Below, in pieces: positions 8,129 to 16,970 of a stretch of 64,000 nucleotides of DNA. Both the position numbers and the translations under genes were made by a program. The DNA lies in the NCBI GenBank assembly GCA_035353055.1, contig DAOPYW010000004.1, positions 3,148 through 67,147 on the forward strand, written 5' to 3'. The notes below the pieces were generated by a model. That model did not search any database, had not been told where the DNA came from, and saw nothing but the letters and a program-made list of their open reading frames with translations. The number at the start of each line of letters is the position of its first letter. Within the stretch, counting starts at the first letter, position 1. This DNA comes from JAAYDH01 sp035353055 (GTDB lineage: Bacteria; Bacillota_I; Bacilli_A; RFN20; CAG-826).

Positions 8129-9835
8129 ATGGCTTACAAAGCACTTTACAGAAAATATCGACCTTCTACATTTGATGAAGTTGCTGGTCAGCAGCATATT
8201 GTCAAAACAATTAAAAATGCTTTAGCAACTGGAAAAATTGCTCACGCATATCTTTTTGCTGGTCCTCGGGGAACGGGTAAAACCACCATGGCGAAGTTGC
8301 TTGCAAAGGCTCTTAACTGTGATGAAGGGGTGGGAAAGCAATGCAATAAGTGCAAAAACTGCATCGCAATCAATGAAGGAACCCATCCAGATGTACTCGA
8401 AATTGATGCCGCAAGCAACAATGGTGTAGACGAAGTAAGAGACCTAATCGACAAGGTAAAATACAGCACCATCCTCGGAAGATATAAAATCTACATCATT
8501 GATGAAGTTCACATGATGACAACTGGCGCTTTTAATGCTTTATTGAAAACACTAGAAGAACCTCCAGAACATGTTGTTTTTATTTTGGCCACCACGGAGC
8601 CTCACAAAATTCTACCCACTATCTTGTCCCGCTGCCAAAGGTACGATTTTTCAAAGGTTAGCGAAAACGATATACGCGAAAGATTAAAAGATATTCTCGA
8701 AAAAGAAAAGATTGCCTACAACGAAATTGCTGTTAATTTAATTATCTCTTTAGCCGATGGAGGCATGAGAGATGCTCTCTCGATACTTGACCAAGTTTTA
8801 GCTTATTCAGGAAACCGCTTAATCGAGGACGATATCCTCGATATTTTCGCGCTCGAATCCACAGCAGAAAAAGTTGAATTATTAACCTCAATTTCTAATG
8901 GCGATGTCACCGATGTTCTCGATAGATTAAAGTCATATATCGCTCGCGGAACAGATATTAAGAGATTGACCGATGATCTCTTAGTAATCCTTAAGGATGT
9001 GTTGATTTATCGAACAACAAATCGCTTCGATTTTTTAGAACAACTAAACAAAAACGAAACTTTGTCCTTAGCTGAATGCTTTGATGAAAAACAGACTATC
9101 GACATGATCGATATTTTGATGAGCGCGCTAAAAGACTATAAAAATGTCGCTTCCATAGCTCCAATTTTTGAAGTGATGCTGCTCAAACTTGCCTCCATTA
9201 AATTTCAAAAAAAGGAAGTCACAAAAATTCTTCCCCAGTTCGATGATTCAGAAGCAAAACCAAAAGATAATGCTGAAAAAACCGCAAAAATATCTCTATT
9301 TGATTCAGCTGAAGAAAAAATACCAGATGAACAAATTCCTGTATTAGTTGAAGAGGCTGAAAATAAAGATGATCTGTCTTCTGTTGTTTTAGATGACAAT
9401 GTTATCGTCTTAAAGAACACTGAAAATGATGACCTCTATTCAATTAATGATGACTTGATGATCAAGATAATGGCGACGAGCAAAAAAGATATCAAAAATA
9501 CGCTCTTAGAGAATTGGAAAAACATCAAACGCCTAACTGGGCATCCCAAACTTGATAAGGCCGCCATGCTTTTGATAGACGGCCACCCTCTTGTTGCCGG
9601 CAATAAAGTACTGATCTTGGAATATCCTTTGGATAAGGCGGTGACAAAAGTTAACACACAAATTAACCAAAAAGATATGCAAGATGTCATCTCCAACATA
9701 TTCAAAAGAAAAATGTTTATTTATGCCGTCTCACGAAGAGATTCAATCAGACTTCAAAAAATGTATATGGATTTGGTCCAAGTTAATAAATTGCCAAGAG
9801 CAAATGAAATCACCTTGGAATTTTTAGGAGAATAA
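8129..9835 (+). CDS. dnaX: DNA polymerase III subunits gamma/tau
   Basis: Clamp-loader ATPase subunit of the replicative polymerase. 568 residues. Domains: AAA+ core with Walker A GPRGTGKTTMAKLL (near residue 45), a zinc module (CDEGVGKQCNKCKNC), Walker B IIDEVHMMTTGAFNALLKTLEEPP, sensor LATTEPHKILPTILSRCQ, helical lid and collar to about residue 370, then an acidic linker and a C-terminal domain. No A-rich slippery run plus hairpin was recognised for a shorter gamma form. First gene of a compact plus-strand block (ybaB, recR, tmk, holB, yaaT, rsmI). Confidence 0.97.
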   Translation: MAYKALYRKYRPSTFDEVAGQQHIVKTIKNALATGKIAHAYLFAGPRGTGKTTMAKLLAKALNCDEGVGKQCNKCKNCIAINEGTHPDVLEIDAASNNGVDEVRDLIDKVKYSTILGRYKIYIIDEVHMMTTGAFNALLKTLEEPPEHVVFILATTEPHKILPTILSRCQRYDFSKVSENDIRERLKDILEKEKIAYNEIAVNLIISLADGGMRDALSILDQVLAYSGNRLIEDDILDIFALESTAEKVELLTSISNGDVTDVLDRLKSYIARGTDIKRLTDDLLVILKDVLIYRTTNRFDFLEQLNKNETLSLAECFDEKQTIDMIDILMSALKDYKNVASIAPIFEVMLLKLASIKFQKKEVTKILPQFDDSEAKPKDNAEKTAKISLFDSAEEKIPDEQIPVLVEEAENKDDLSSVVLDDNVIVLKNTENDDLYSINDDLMIKIMATSKKDIKNTLLENWKNIKRLTGHPKLDKAAMLLIDGHPLVAGNKVLILEYPLDKAVTKVNTQINQKDMQDVISNIFKRKMFIYAVSRRDSIRLQKMYMDLVQVNKLPRANEITLEFLGE

Positions 9836-9842
9836 ACTAGTT

Positions 9843-10145
9843 ATGAACATGCAACAAATGATGATGCAAGCGCAAAAAATGCAGCGGGATCTTAATAAGG
9901 CAATGAGCGAGTTAGACTCCAAAGAGTTTACTTTGACAAAGGGTGGGGCGGTCACCGTCACTATGCTCGGCTCGCATAAAGTTAAAGCTGTTTCTATCAA
10001 TGACGAAGTTCTGAGTGCTGAGAATAAAGACATGATTGAAGATTTGATAGTCATCGCAATTAACGAAATTCACGAAATGATTGAAAAAGCACGCGGCGAT
10101 ATCAATGAAAAAATCACTGGAAGAAGAAATGGATTAGGGATGTAA
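9843..10145 (+). CDS. YbaB/EbfC nucleoid-associated protein
   Basis: Small DNA-binding dimer of the YbaB/EbfC family, almost always encoded between dnaX and recR. 100 residues: N-terminal amphipathic helix rich in Met and Gln (MNMQQMMMQAQKMQRDL), a beta-sheet core (GGAVTVTMLGSHKVKAVSIN) and a C-terminal helix with the usual INEKI tail. AGGAG lies 12 bases before the first ATG; the ATG six bases further on is also possible. Ends directly against the recR ATG (TAAATG). Confidence 0.95.
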   Translation: MNMQQMMMQAQKMQRDLNKAMSELDSKEFTLTKGGAVTVTMLGSHKVKAVSINDEVLSAENKDMIEDLIVIAINEIHEMIEKARGDINEKITGRRNGLGM

Positions 10146-10742
10146 ATGGGAAAACTAAAAGCTCTTGAAAGAATCGAGGACTCATTGACCAAACTGCCGA
10201 GTATCGGCAGGAAATCCGCCGAAAGGATGGCCTACGCCATGCTGGACATGGATGAAGATGATTTAAATGAATTTTCCGATGCCGTTAAAAGCCTAAAATC
10301 TTCCATTCATATTTGTCCAAGATGCGGAAATCTAACAGAGAGTTTAATATGTGATATTTGCAGCGATGAATCCCGCGATAAAACCCTGTTAATGGTTGTC
10401 TCCTACCCTAAAGATTTGATTGCCTTTGAGAAGGCTGGAACCTTTCATGGACTTTATCATATTCTCGGTGGGACAATTTCCCTTTCAAAGGGCAAAAACA
10501 TCGATGATTTATCAATACCTCAGCTAATTGATCGAATTAAGAATAGCAACATAAGCGAAGTGGTAATCGCCACAAATCCCACGATTGATGGGGAGACAAC
10601 GGCTTTATATTTAGCCAAAGTTTTAGAGCCAATGAGTTTAAGAATAACGCGTTTAGCTTATGGTTTACCAATGGGTGGAAATCTTGATTACGCCGACTCA
10701 TTGACTTTGTCAAAAGCCCTCGAAGGTCGAACTAAATTATAG
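10146..10742 (+). CDS. recR: Recombination mediator RecR
   Basis: Ring-forming protein that, with RecO, loads RecA on SSB-coated DNA in the RecF pathway; recF is at 38.7 kb. 198 residues, usual length. Seen: N-terminal helix-hairpin-helix (LPSIGRKSAERMAYAML), the four-cysteine zinc finger (CPRCGNLTESLICDIC), Walker-B/Toprim core (LLMVVSYPKDLIAFEKAG), VVIATNPTIDGETTALYLA and the C-terminal LAYGLPMGGNLDYAD motif. Starts immediately after the ybaB stop. Confidence 0.97.
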   Translation: MGKLKALERIEDSLTKLPSIGRKSAERMAYAMLDMDEDDLNEFSDAVKSLKSSIHICPRCGNLTESLICDICSDESRDKTLLMVVSYPKDLIAFEKAGTFHGLYHILGGTISLSKGKNIDDLSIPQLIDRIKNSNISEVVIATNPTIDGETTALYLAKVLEPMSLRITRLAYGLPMGGNLDYADSLTLSKALEGRTKL

Positions 10743-10753
10743 GGAGGATTCGT

Positions 10754-11374
10754 ATGTTTATTACACTTGAAGGTCCAGAAGGATCAGGAAAAACAACTGC
10801 TGTAGAATTTGCTGTCACAAAATTGCAGGAAATGGGTTACCAAATTGTCCGCACTCGCGAGCCTGGCGGAACAGTAATCAGCGAGCAGATTAGAAATGTC
10901 ATTCTCGACAAAACAAACACCGCGATGGACAGCCGTACGGAAGCTCTTTTATATGCCGCTAGCCGAAGACAGCACTTAGTGGAAAAGATTTGGCCAGCTT
11001 TAAAGTCCGGCAAAATCGTCATTTGCGATCGCTATTTGGATTCTTCTCTAGCCTATCAGGGAGGCGCCCGTGGCCTAGGCATTGAAGAAGTTTTGAATGT
11101 TAATTTATTCGCCACCGAAAATACATGGCCCAACCTCACTCTATTATTTGATCTAGATCCTGTCATTGGATTATCTCGAATTAGCAGCAATGATAAGCGG
11201 GAAGTGAATCGCTTGGATTTGGAAAAGCTAGAGTTCCACAAAAAGGTCCGCGAAACTTTCTTAAAACTTGCCAAGCAATATCCAGAACGCTACATCATAA
11301 TCGATGCGAGCAAGTCACGAGAAGAAGTCGCCAAAGCGACGCTAGACGCCATTCTATCGAAGATATGCAAATAG
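10754..11374 (+). CDS. tmk: Thymidylate kinase
   Basis: Phosphorylates dTMP to dTDP for DNA synthesis. 206 residues. P-loop GPEGSGKTT at residues 7-15, the REPGGT motif at about 36-41, the DR(Y/H) motif in CDRYLDSSLAYQGGARGLG, and the lid region near residues 145-155. A strong GGGAGG site precedes the ATG by seven bases. The end overlaps holB by ten bases. Confidence 0.97.
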   Translation: MFITLEGPEGSGKTTAVEFAVTKLQEMGYQIVRTREPGGTVISEQIRNVILDKTNTAMDSRTEALLYAASRRQHLVEKIWPALKSGKIVICDRYLDSSLAYQGGARGLGIEEVLNVNLFATENTWPNLTLLFDLDPVIGLSRISSNDKREVNRLDLEKLEFHKKVRETFLKLAKQYPERYIIIDASKSREEVAKATLDAILSKICK

Positions 11375-12357
11375 ATACTTATCTAAAAAAATACCAGCCA
11401 ATTATCTATCAAACCTTTGTTAATTCATTGCAAAAAGGAGCTCTTTCTCACGCATATTTGCTATCCGGTCAACCAGGAACACCCTTATTTGAAACCGCTA
11501 AATATCTCGCAAAATCAATTATTTGTGATAGCCCATCCCCACTAGCTTGCAACAACTGCGTCACTTGCCTGAGAATCGACGATAACAATTATCCCGATTT
11601 CATCGTATATGACGGGGCCTCACAAACCATCAAAAAAGATGAAGTTACGTCAATTGAAACGCAGTTTGACAAAACACCTTTTGAGAGCAAAGGCGTCATG
11701 ATTTATATCTTGAACTTAGTAGAAAACATGACTCCTGAAGCCGTTAACTCAATGCTCAAATTTCTCGAAGAGCCAGGAAGTCACATCTATGCTTTTTTGA
11801 CCACTAATAATGAGAGCAGCGTCTTGCCAACCATTATCTCACGCTGCCAATTAATGCGCTTAAAATTGTTAGATCGAGAATTGATAATTAAAGAATCGAT
11901 CGAAAAGGGAATTCAGCAAGAAGATGCGGAATTGCTCTCTTACTTTTATAACGATTCGGATTTAATCATCAATTTTTTGAAAGATAAAGAGGAAAAAGAT
12001 TCATATCAAGAAGCAAAGGAAGGATTTCTATCTCTTTTAGAGGCTCTGGAAAAAGATAATCGCGATGAAGCTGTTTATATTTGTGAAACAAATATTATTC
12101 CTCAAATGAAATCAAAAGAGGCAACGCGACTTTTTCTTGATATACTAATACAAGCTTTTGAAGATATGATAAGTATCAAGCATGGTAAAAACCCCATCTT
12201 AAAAAGCCAGCATACTGCGCTATCCCATTTAGCAGAAAAAATGCAAAACGCCGAAAATGTTTTGCTAGAAATATTGAAATGTCGAAATCTCGTTAACTTG
12301 AATGCTAACAATTCCTTGTTAATCGATCACTTAATATTTCAAATTATTAAGGAGTAA
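11365..12357 (+). CDS. holB: DNA polymerase III delta' subunit
   Basis: Clamp-loader stator subunit. 330 residues. The P-loop position reads GQPGTPLFE instead of GxxGxGKT, so ATP binding is lost as expected for delta'. Zinc-module cysteines CNNCVTC near residue 60, the LKFLEEPG element, and the sensor-1/arginine-finger segment ISRCQ near residue 155 are present. The C-terminal third is diverged. Start overlaps tmk; stop is five bases before yaaT behind TAAGGAG. Confidence 0.93.
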   Translation: MQIDTYLKKYQPIIYQTFVNSLQKGALSHAYLLSGQPGTPLFETAKYLAKSIICDSPSPLACNNCVTCLRIDDNNYPDFIVYDGASQTIKKDEVTSIETQFDKTPFESKGVMIYILNLVENMTPEAVNSMLKFLEEPGSHIYAFLTTNNESSVLPTIISRCQLMRLKLLDRELIIKESIEKGIQQEDAELLSYFYNDSDLIINFLKDKEEKDSYQEAKEGFLSLLEALEKDNRDEAVYICETNIIPQMKSKEATRLFLDILIQAFEDMISIKHGKNPILKSQHTALSHLAEKMQNAENVLLEILKCRNLVNLNANNSLLIDHLIFQIIKE

Positions 12358-12362
12358 AAATT

Positions 12363-13244
12363 ATGAGCGATGATTTTCAAAATCCAGAAACAATAGATGT
12401 CTCCCTTTATGACCACTATGTTGGCATACAGTTTTTTTCAACACCGCGAATTTACTTTTTTGGAACAAAAGATCTTCCATTAAGCATCGGTGACAAAGTA
12501 ATCGTCGAAACAATCAAAGGTCTAGAATTAGGCGTCGTGTCTAGCGAGCCAGTCGACATCGCTAAATACAAATCATCCATCGGGCTTAAACCTGTGATCA
12601 GAGCCGCGACTGAGGTTGATATTCGCCTTAATGACATCAACAAAAAAGACGCCGCCCATGCGCTAGAAATATGCAAGAGTGAAGCAGAAAAACTCAATCT
12701 TCCCATGAATTTGATTTCTTGCGAATTCACCCTTGATAAGTCAAAGGTTCTTTTCTCTTATTTAGCCGACGAGCGGGTTGATTTCCGCGAGCTTTTAAAA
12801 ACTCTCGCTTCTCGCCTTCACACTCGGATTGAACTGAGGCAAATAGGTTCTCGCGATAAGGCGAAGATGGTTGGCGGCATAGGTGTTTGTGGCCTTCCAC
12901 TTTGTTGCGCGACTTTCTTAAATGAATTCGATGGCATCTCTATCAGCCGAGCCAAAAACCAAATGCTGGCCATCAACATTCCCAAACTGAGTGGCCACTG
13001 CGGCAAATTATTGTGCTGCTTAAAGTTTGAGGATGATGCTTATACCGAAGCAAAAAAGCAATTCCCTGAATTAGGAAGCAAACTTTTTATCGACAAAACT
13101 GAATACACTGTTACCAACATTAATGTTATTTCCGGAATTATTAAAATCGAGAATCGTGAGGATGTTAAATTCATGTCTTACGAGGACTTAAAAAAGCAGG
13201 CTTACTTTGTAAAAAAGAAGGCTTTTGGCAATGATAAGAACTAA
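12363..13244 (+). CDS. ricT: PSP1-domain protein YaaT (RicT)
   Basis: PSP1-domain protein. In Bacillus it is part of the Y-complex (RicA, RicF, RicT) that carries Fe-S clusters and promotes RNase Y maturation of certain mRNAs. 293 residues. The hallmark cysteine-rich core is clear: CGLPLCCATFL near residue 175 and GHCGKLLCCLKFE near residue 215. Position between holB and rsmI matches Bacillus. No ricA or ricF is seen in this window, so the complex function is inferred only. Confidence 0.92.
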   Translation: MSDDFQNPETIDVSLYDHYVGIQFFSTPRIYFFGTKDLPLSIGDKVIVETIKGLELGVVSSEPVDIAKYKSSIGLKPVIRAATEVDIRLNDINKKDAAHALEICKSEAEKLNLPMNLISCEFTLDKSKVLFSYLADERVDFRELLKTLASRLHTRIELRQIGSRDKAKMVGGIGVCGLPLCCATFLNEFDGISISRAKNQMLAINIPKLSGHCGKLLCCLKFEDDAYTEAKKQFPELGSKLFIDKTEYTVTNINVISGIIKIENREDVKFMSYEDLKKQAYFVKKKAFGNDKN

Positions 13245-14073
13245 AAGTTTTGACAATAATGGCCCAATTTTATATCTAATTGCCACACCTATTGGCAATC
13301 TTTCTGAAATATCTCAGCGGGCTTTAGACACATTAAAAGAGATGGATTTAATTGCCGCTGAAGACACTCGCAATACCCATTTGCTTCTTTCCAAATACGG
13401 CATAAGAAAGGATGTCATTTCTTTGCGTGAACACAATGAGGTTCAAGTCTCATTAAATGTTATTAAATTGCTCAAAGAAGGCAAAAAAGTTGCCTATGTT
13501 TCCGATGCTGGCTATCCCGGAATAAGCGATCCTGGCGCAATACTTGTTTCCAAAGCTATTCAAAGCGGAATTAAAGTATCAACCATATCAGGAAGTTCAG
13601 CGTTTTTGAACGCTTTAGTGTCTTCAGGATTGCCCACTGAACATTTTTTCTTCTATGGGTTTTTATCTCCAAAAGAAAAGGAAGCCTCCGATCAATTGTC
13701 ATCCTTAAAAGAGATGAGAGACACGCTGATTTTTTATGAGAGTCCTCATCGCTTGTTTAAAACTCTAAAAGTAATGGAACAAACTCTAGGAAATAGAGAG
13801 ATTGTGCTAGCGAGAGAATTGACAAAAATAAACGAGGAATTTATCAGAGGCACCATTCAGGAGATTCTTTCTCTCGAAAAAGAAGGCTTAAAAGGAGAGA
13901 TGGTAATCATCGTTTCCGGAAGCACCGAGCAGAAGATTGTTGACGATTCAGTTTTAATTAAACGAGTCGAATACTTAATGTCAAAAGGGATGTCAAGGAA
14001 AGACGCCATTGAAGTGGCCAGCGAAGATTTTGGCATCAACAAAAATTATATCTACAAGATCGTCCATCAATAG
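13231..14073 (+). CDS. rsmI: 16S rRNA 2'-O-ribose C1402 methyltransferase
   Basis: Tetrapyrrole-methylase-fold enzyme that methylates C1402 of 16S rRNA. The start is set at the ATG at 13231 rather than an upstream TTG, because AGAAGG lies nine bases before it; this gives 280 residues. Seen: LYLIATPIGNLSEISQRAL, LIAAEDTRNTHLLLSKYGI, VAYVSDAGYPGISDPG and the STISGSSAFLNALVSSGL segment. The start overlaps the end of yaaT by 14 bases. Last gene of the dnaX block. Confidence 0.96.
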   Translation: MIRTKSFDNNGPILYLIATPIGNLSEISQRALDTLKEMDLIAAEDTRNTHLLLSKYGIRKDVISLREHNEVQVSLNVIKLLKEGKKVAYVSDAGYPGISDPGAILVSKAIQSGIKVSTISGSSAFLNALVSSGLPTEHFFFYGFLSPKEKEASDQLSSLKEMRDTLIFYESPHRLFKTLKVMEQTLGNREIVLARELTKINEEFIRGTIQEILSLEKEGLKGEMVIIVSGSTEQKIVDDSVLIKRVEYLMSKGMSRKDAIEVASEDFGINKNYIYKIVHQ

Positions 14074-14146
14074 TTTTGGGACGTTTCTTTTATACCAAAA
14101 GTCAATTTATTCTTATTTTTCTATTTTTAAGAAAAATACTTTTTTC

Positions 14147-14175
14147 TTGCAAACAGCCCATGGTTTTTCTATCAT
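14147..14175 (+). promoter_or_regulatory. Promoter for typA
   Basis: TTGCAA at 14147-14152 and TATCAT at 14170-14175 with a 17-base spacer, followed by a strong AAGGAGGG ribosome binding site at 14193-14200 and the typA ATG at 14207. The region 14074-14146 has no other recognisable element. Confidence 0.6.
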
Positions 14176-14206
14176 TAAAGCCGCGCAATTTTAAGGAGGG
14201 TTTAAA

Positions 14207-16033
14207 ATGGAAATCAGAAATATTGCAATTATAGCTCACGTTGACCATGGTAAAACAACCCTTGTGGACCAGCTTTTAAGAACCGCTGGCGCCTTTCGCA
14301 GCAACGAAGATGTTGAAAATAGAGTAATGGATAGCAACGACATCGAAAAAGAGCGTGGCATTACCATTCTTGCGAAGACAACTTCAATCACCTATGACAA
14401 TACTCACATCAATATACTAGACACTCCCGGACACGCTGATTTTGGCGGAGAAGTAGAGAGAATCATGAACATGGTTGATGGCTGTCTGCTTTTAGTCGAT
14501 GCTTTTGAGGGAACAATGCCTCAGACCAGATTCGTTTTAAAGAAAGCCCTCGAAGCCCGCATTAAACCAATTGTGGTCATCAACAAAATTGATCGCCCTA
14601 ACGCTGATATTAAAAGCGCTGTTGATCAAGTTTTAAATTTGTTTATCGATCTGGGCGCACCAGATGAATTTTTAGATTTCCCCATCGTGTATACTTCTGC
14701 CTTAAAAGGAACTAGTTCCTGCTCGGCAAATCCCAAAGACCAAAAAGCTGGCATGGATGCTGTTTTGAAAACAATTATCAAAAAAATACCTGCTCCTAAG
14801 ACTGATGTCAACGCTCCTTTTCAAATGCAAATAGCACTTCTTGACTACAATGACTTCGTCGGAAGAATCGGCATTGGAACAATTAAAAAAGGCTCAGTCC
14901 ATGTCGATGATATCGTCAGTGTCTCCCGTTTAGATGGATCAGTAAAACAATTTAAAGTAATGAAACTTTTTGGTTACAAAGCAATTCATCGCTTAGAAAT
15001 AGAGAGCGCTTCCGCGGGAGAAATCGTCGCAATTGCTGGCTTGCCAGACATTAACGTCGGCGAGACGATTTGCGATACGGGTTTCGTTGAAGCTCTTCCG
15101 CCAATAAAACTTGATGAACCCACCATGCAGATGACTTTCGGCACTAATTCTTCTCCATTCGCTGGAAAAGAAGGAAAGCAATTGACTGCTCGCAAGATTG
15201 ATGAACGTTTATTCAAGGAAACTCAAAAAGATGTGGCCTTAAAAGTGAGCCGCATTCCCAAGAGTGAGTCATGGATTGTCTCCGGAAGAGGAGAACTACA
15301 TCTTTCTATTTTGATTGAAAATATGAGAAGAGAATCCTTTGAACTTGAGGTATCAAAGCCGAGAGTTATCATCAAAGAGATTGACGGAATTAAATACGAA
15401 CCATACGAGGATTTGACAATCGATGTCCCCAATGAATTTGTCGGAGATGTAATGACCAGCATCGGAAGCCGTGGCGGTGAATTAGTCACTATGGATGCAA
15501 GGGAATCAGTGACGATTTTACAATTTGTAATCGCTTCTCGCGGTTTGATTGGCTATTCCACCATTTTCATGTCTTTAACCAAAGGTTATGGAATTTTATC
15601 TCATACTTATCGCGAGTATCGCCCAGTCACTGGAAATGATTTAGGACAAAGGCCAATTGGCGTTCTTGTCGCCACAGAGTCTGGACAAGCTACTCCATAT
15701 TCTATTGAGCATATTGAAGAAAGAGGAACGATGTTCATTGATCCCGGAACGCTTGTTTATGAAGGAATGATTGTCGGAGAGAATCGTTATCCCATTGATT
15801 TAGCCGTCAATGTGACGACCAAAAAAGCGCTCACAAACATGAGAAGTTCAAATAAAGACAACACAGTAGTTTTAAAAACGCCAAGAAAAATGTCTCTCGA
15901 GAGTTGCCTTGACTATATCAATTCAGACGAGTTGGTGGAGATTACTCCTTCCACCTACCGCATGAGAAAAAAGATCTTAAACACTGTTGAGAGAAAGAAA
16001 TATGACTCTCACATGAGAAGTTCAGAAGAGTAG
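14207..16033 (+). CDS. typA: Ribosome-associated GTPase TypA/BipA
   Basis: Translational GTPase that helps 50S assembly and stress or cold adaptation. 608 residues, full length. Seen: G1 AHVDHGKTTL (about residues 11-20), the switch I region with ERGITI, G3 DTPGHADFGGEV, G4 NKIDRP, then EF-G-like domains III and V and the BipA-specific C-terminal domain ending in RMRKKILNT. The stop codon sits inside the 5' arm of the terminator shared with the convergent gene. Confidence 0.97.
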   Translation: MEIRNIAIIAHVDHGKTTLVDQLLRTAGAFRSNEDVENRVMDSNDIEKERGITILAKTTSITYDNTHINILDTPGHADFGGEVERIMNMVDGCLLLVDAFEGTMPQTRFVLKKALEARIKPIVVINKIDRPNADIKSAVDQVLNLFIDLGAPDEFLDFPIVYTSALKGTSSCSANPKDQKAGMDAVLKTIIKKIPAPKTDVNAPFQMQIALLDYNDFVGRIGIGTIKKGSVHVDDIVSVSRLDGSVKQFKVMKLFGYKAIHRLEIESASAGEIVAIAGLPDINVGETICDTGFVEALPPIKLDEPTMQMTFGTNSSPFAGKEGKQLTARKIDERLFKETQKDVALKVSRIPKSESWIVSGRGELHLSILIENMRRESFELEVSKPRVIIKEIDGIKYEPYEDLTIDVPNEFVGDVMTSIGSRGGELVTMDARESVTILQFVIASRGLIGYSTIFMSLTKGYGILSHTYREYRPVTGNDLGQRPIGVLVATESGQATPYSIEHIEERGTMFIDPGTLVYEGMIVGENRYPIDLAVNVTTKKALTNMRSSNKDNTVVLKTPRKMSLESCLDYINSDELVEITPSTYRMRKKILNTVERKKYDSHMRSSEE

Positions 16034-16054
16034 AAAGCAATTTCTACTTTTTTT
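16029..16054 (+). terminator. Terminator of typA
   Basis: AGTAGAAA, GCAA loop, TTTCTACT, then a run of T. The stem starts over the typA stop codon and its 3' arm covers the stop codon (16046-16044) of the convergent pseudouridine synthase gene. Confidence 0.85.
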
Positions 16055-16970
16055 GTGAAAAAAGAAGAGAGAAATCTTTGGGCATAGGAGAAGTAAATTT
16101 GAGCACTTTTCCTGTGTCGGGGTGTTTTAGCTCTAGGCAGTAGGCATGGAGCCCTAATCGCTTTAAAGGGTTTGAAGGGTTGCCATATTTATCGTCTCCA
16201 ATGACGAAGTGGCCTAAATCGCCCATATGGACACGTATCTGATTTTTTCGGCCAGTTTCGATATTGACATCGAGTAAAGAATAACTATCGCTTTCTTGAA
16301 TAACTTCATAGTTTGTTATAGCAAGCTGACCATCTTTCGGCTTTTGAGAAGAATACATCATGTTTTGCGTATTCTTCTTCAAATAGGATTTGACTGTCCC
16401 TTTTGGATTTTCCATTTTTCCTTCGACAATAGCATAATACCCACGCTTAACAACGAGTTCATTCCAATGATCTTGAAGCTTCTTTTGAATTGTTGGGCTT
16501 TTCGCAACCATTAAAACACCCGATGTGTCTTCATCAAGACGGTGAATAACGAAAATCCGATTGTGTTTATCTTTTTGCTGGACATAGTCAGAGAGCATTC
16601 GATAGGCAGTGGAGCCCTTTTCTTTGTCTGATGCTACAGAAAGAAGTCCACTAGGCTTATTGATTACAATAAACTCCGAATCTTCATAGATGATAGGCAA
16701 ATTACTTCGAGTTTTTTTGCGAATAGGGGAGGATGAAATAATGACGGTGTCGCCAGGAAAGAGTTTGAAATTAAATTGGCTTACTGGCGCGCCATCGATA
16801 CTAACCCGGTGGGATGAGAGAAGAGATTTAATGGAATTGCGTGACTGACTTGGAAAACTTTCCAATAAAAAAGCTAGCAATTCACACTGTTTTTTTATCG
16901 GAAATTGCTTCAGGTTTCGATAGTCTTTGTTGACTTCGTTCTTTTTTGGCGCTGGTTTGTTTTTATTCAT
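16044..16970 (-). CDS. RluA/RluD-family RNA pseudouridine synthase
   Basis: Converts uridine to pseudouridine in RNA, most likely 23S rRNA. 308 residues: an N-terminal S4-like RNA-binding domain (residues about 35-85, including SRNSIKSLLSSHRVSIDG), then the catalytic domain with VINKPSGLLSV and the active aspartate in HRLDEDTSGVLMVAK, and the C-terminal GRKNQIRVHMGDLGHFVIGDDKYG. A basic KNKPAPKKNEVNKD leader precedes S4. Exact target (RluC, RluD or RluB-like sites) cannot be told. Start overlaps the ATP-grasp gene by eight bases; convergent with typA. Confidence 0.92.
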   Translation of the reverse strand: MNKNKPAPKKNEVNKDYRNLKQFPIKKQCELLAFLLESFPSQSRNSIKSLLSSHRVSIDGAPVSQFNFKLFPGDTVIISSSPIRKKTRSNLPIIYEDSEFIVINKPSGLLSVASDKEKGSTAYRMLSDYVQQKDKHNRIFVIHRLDEDTSGVLMVAKSPTIQKKLQDHWNELVVKRGYYAIVEGKMENPKGTVKSYLKKNTQNMMYSSQKPKDGQLAITNYEVIQESDSYSLLDVNIETGRKNQIRVHMGDLGHFVIGDDKYGNPSNPLKRLGLHAYCLELKHPDTGKVLKFTSPMPKDFSLLFSQKK

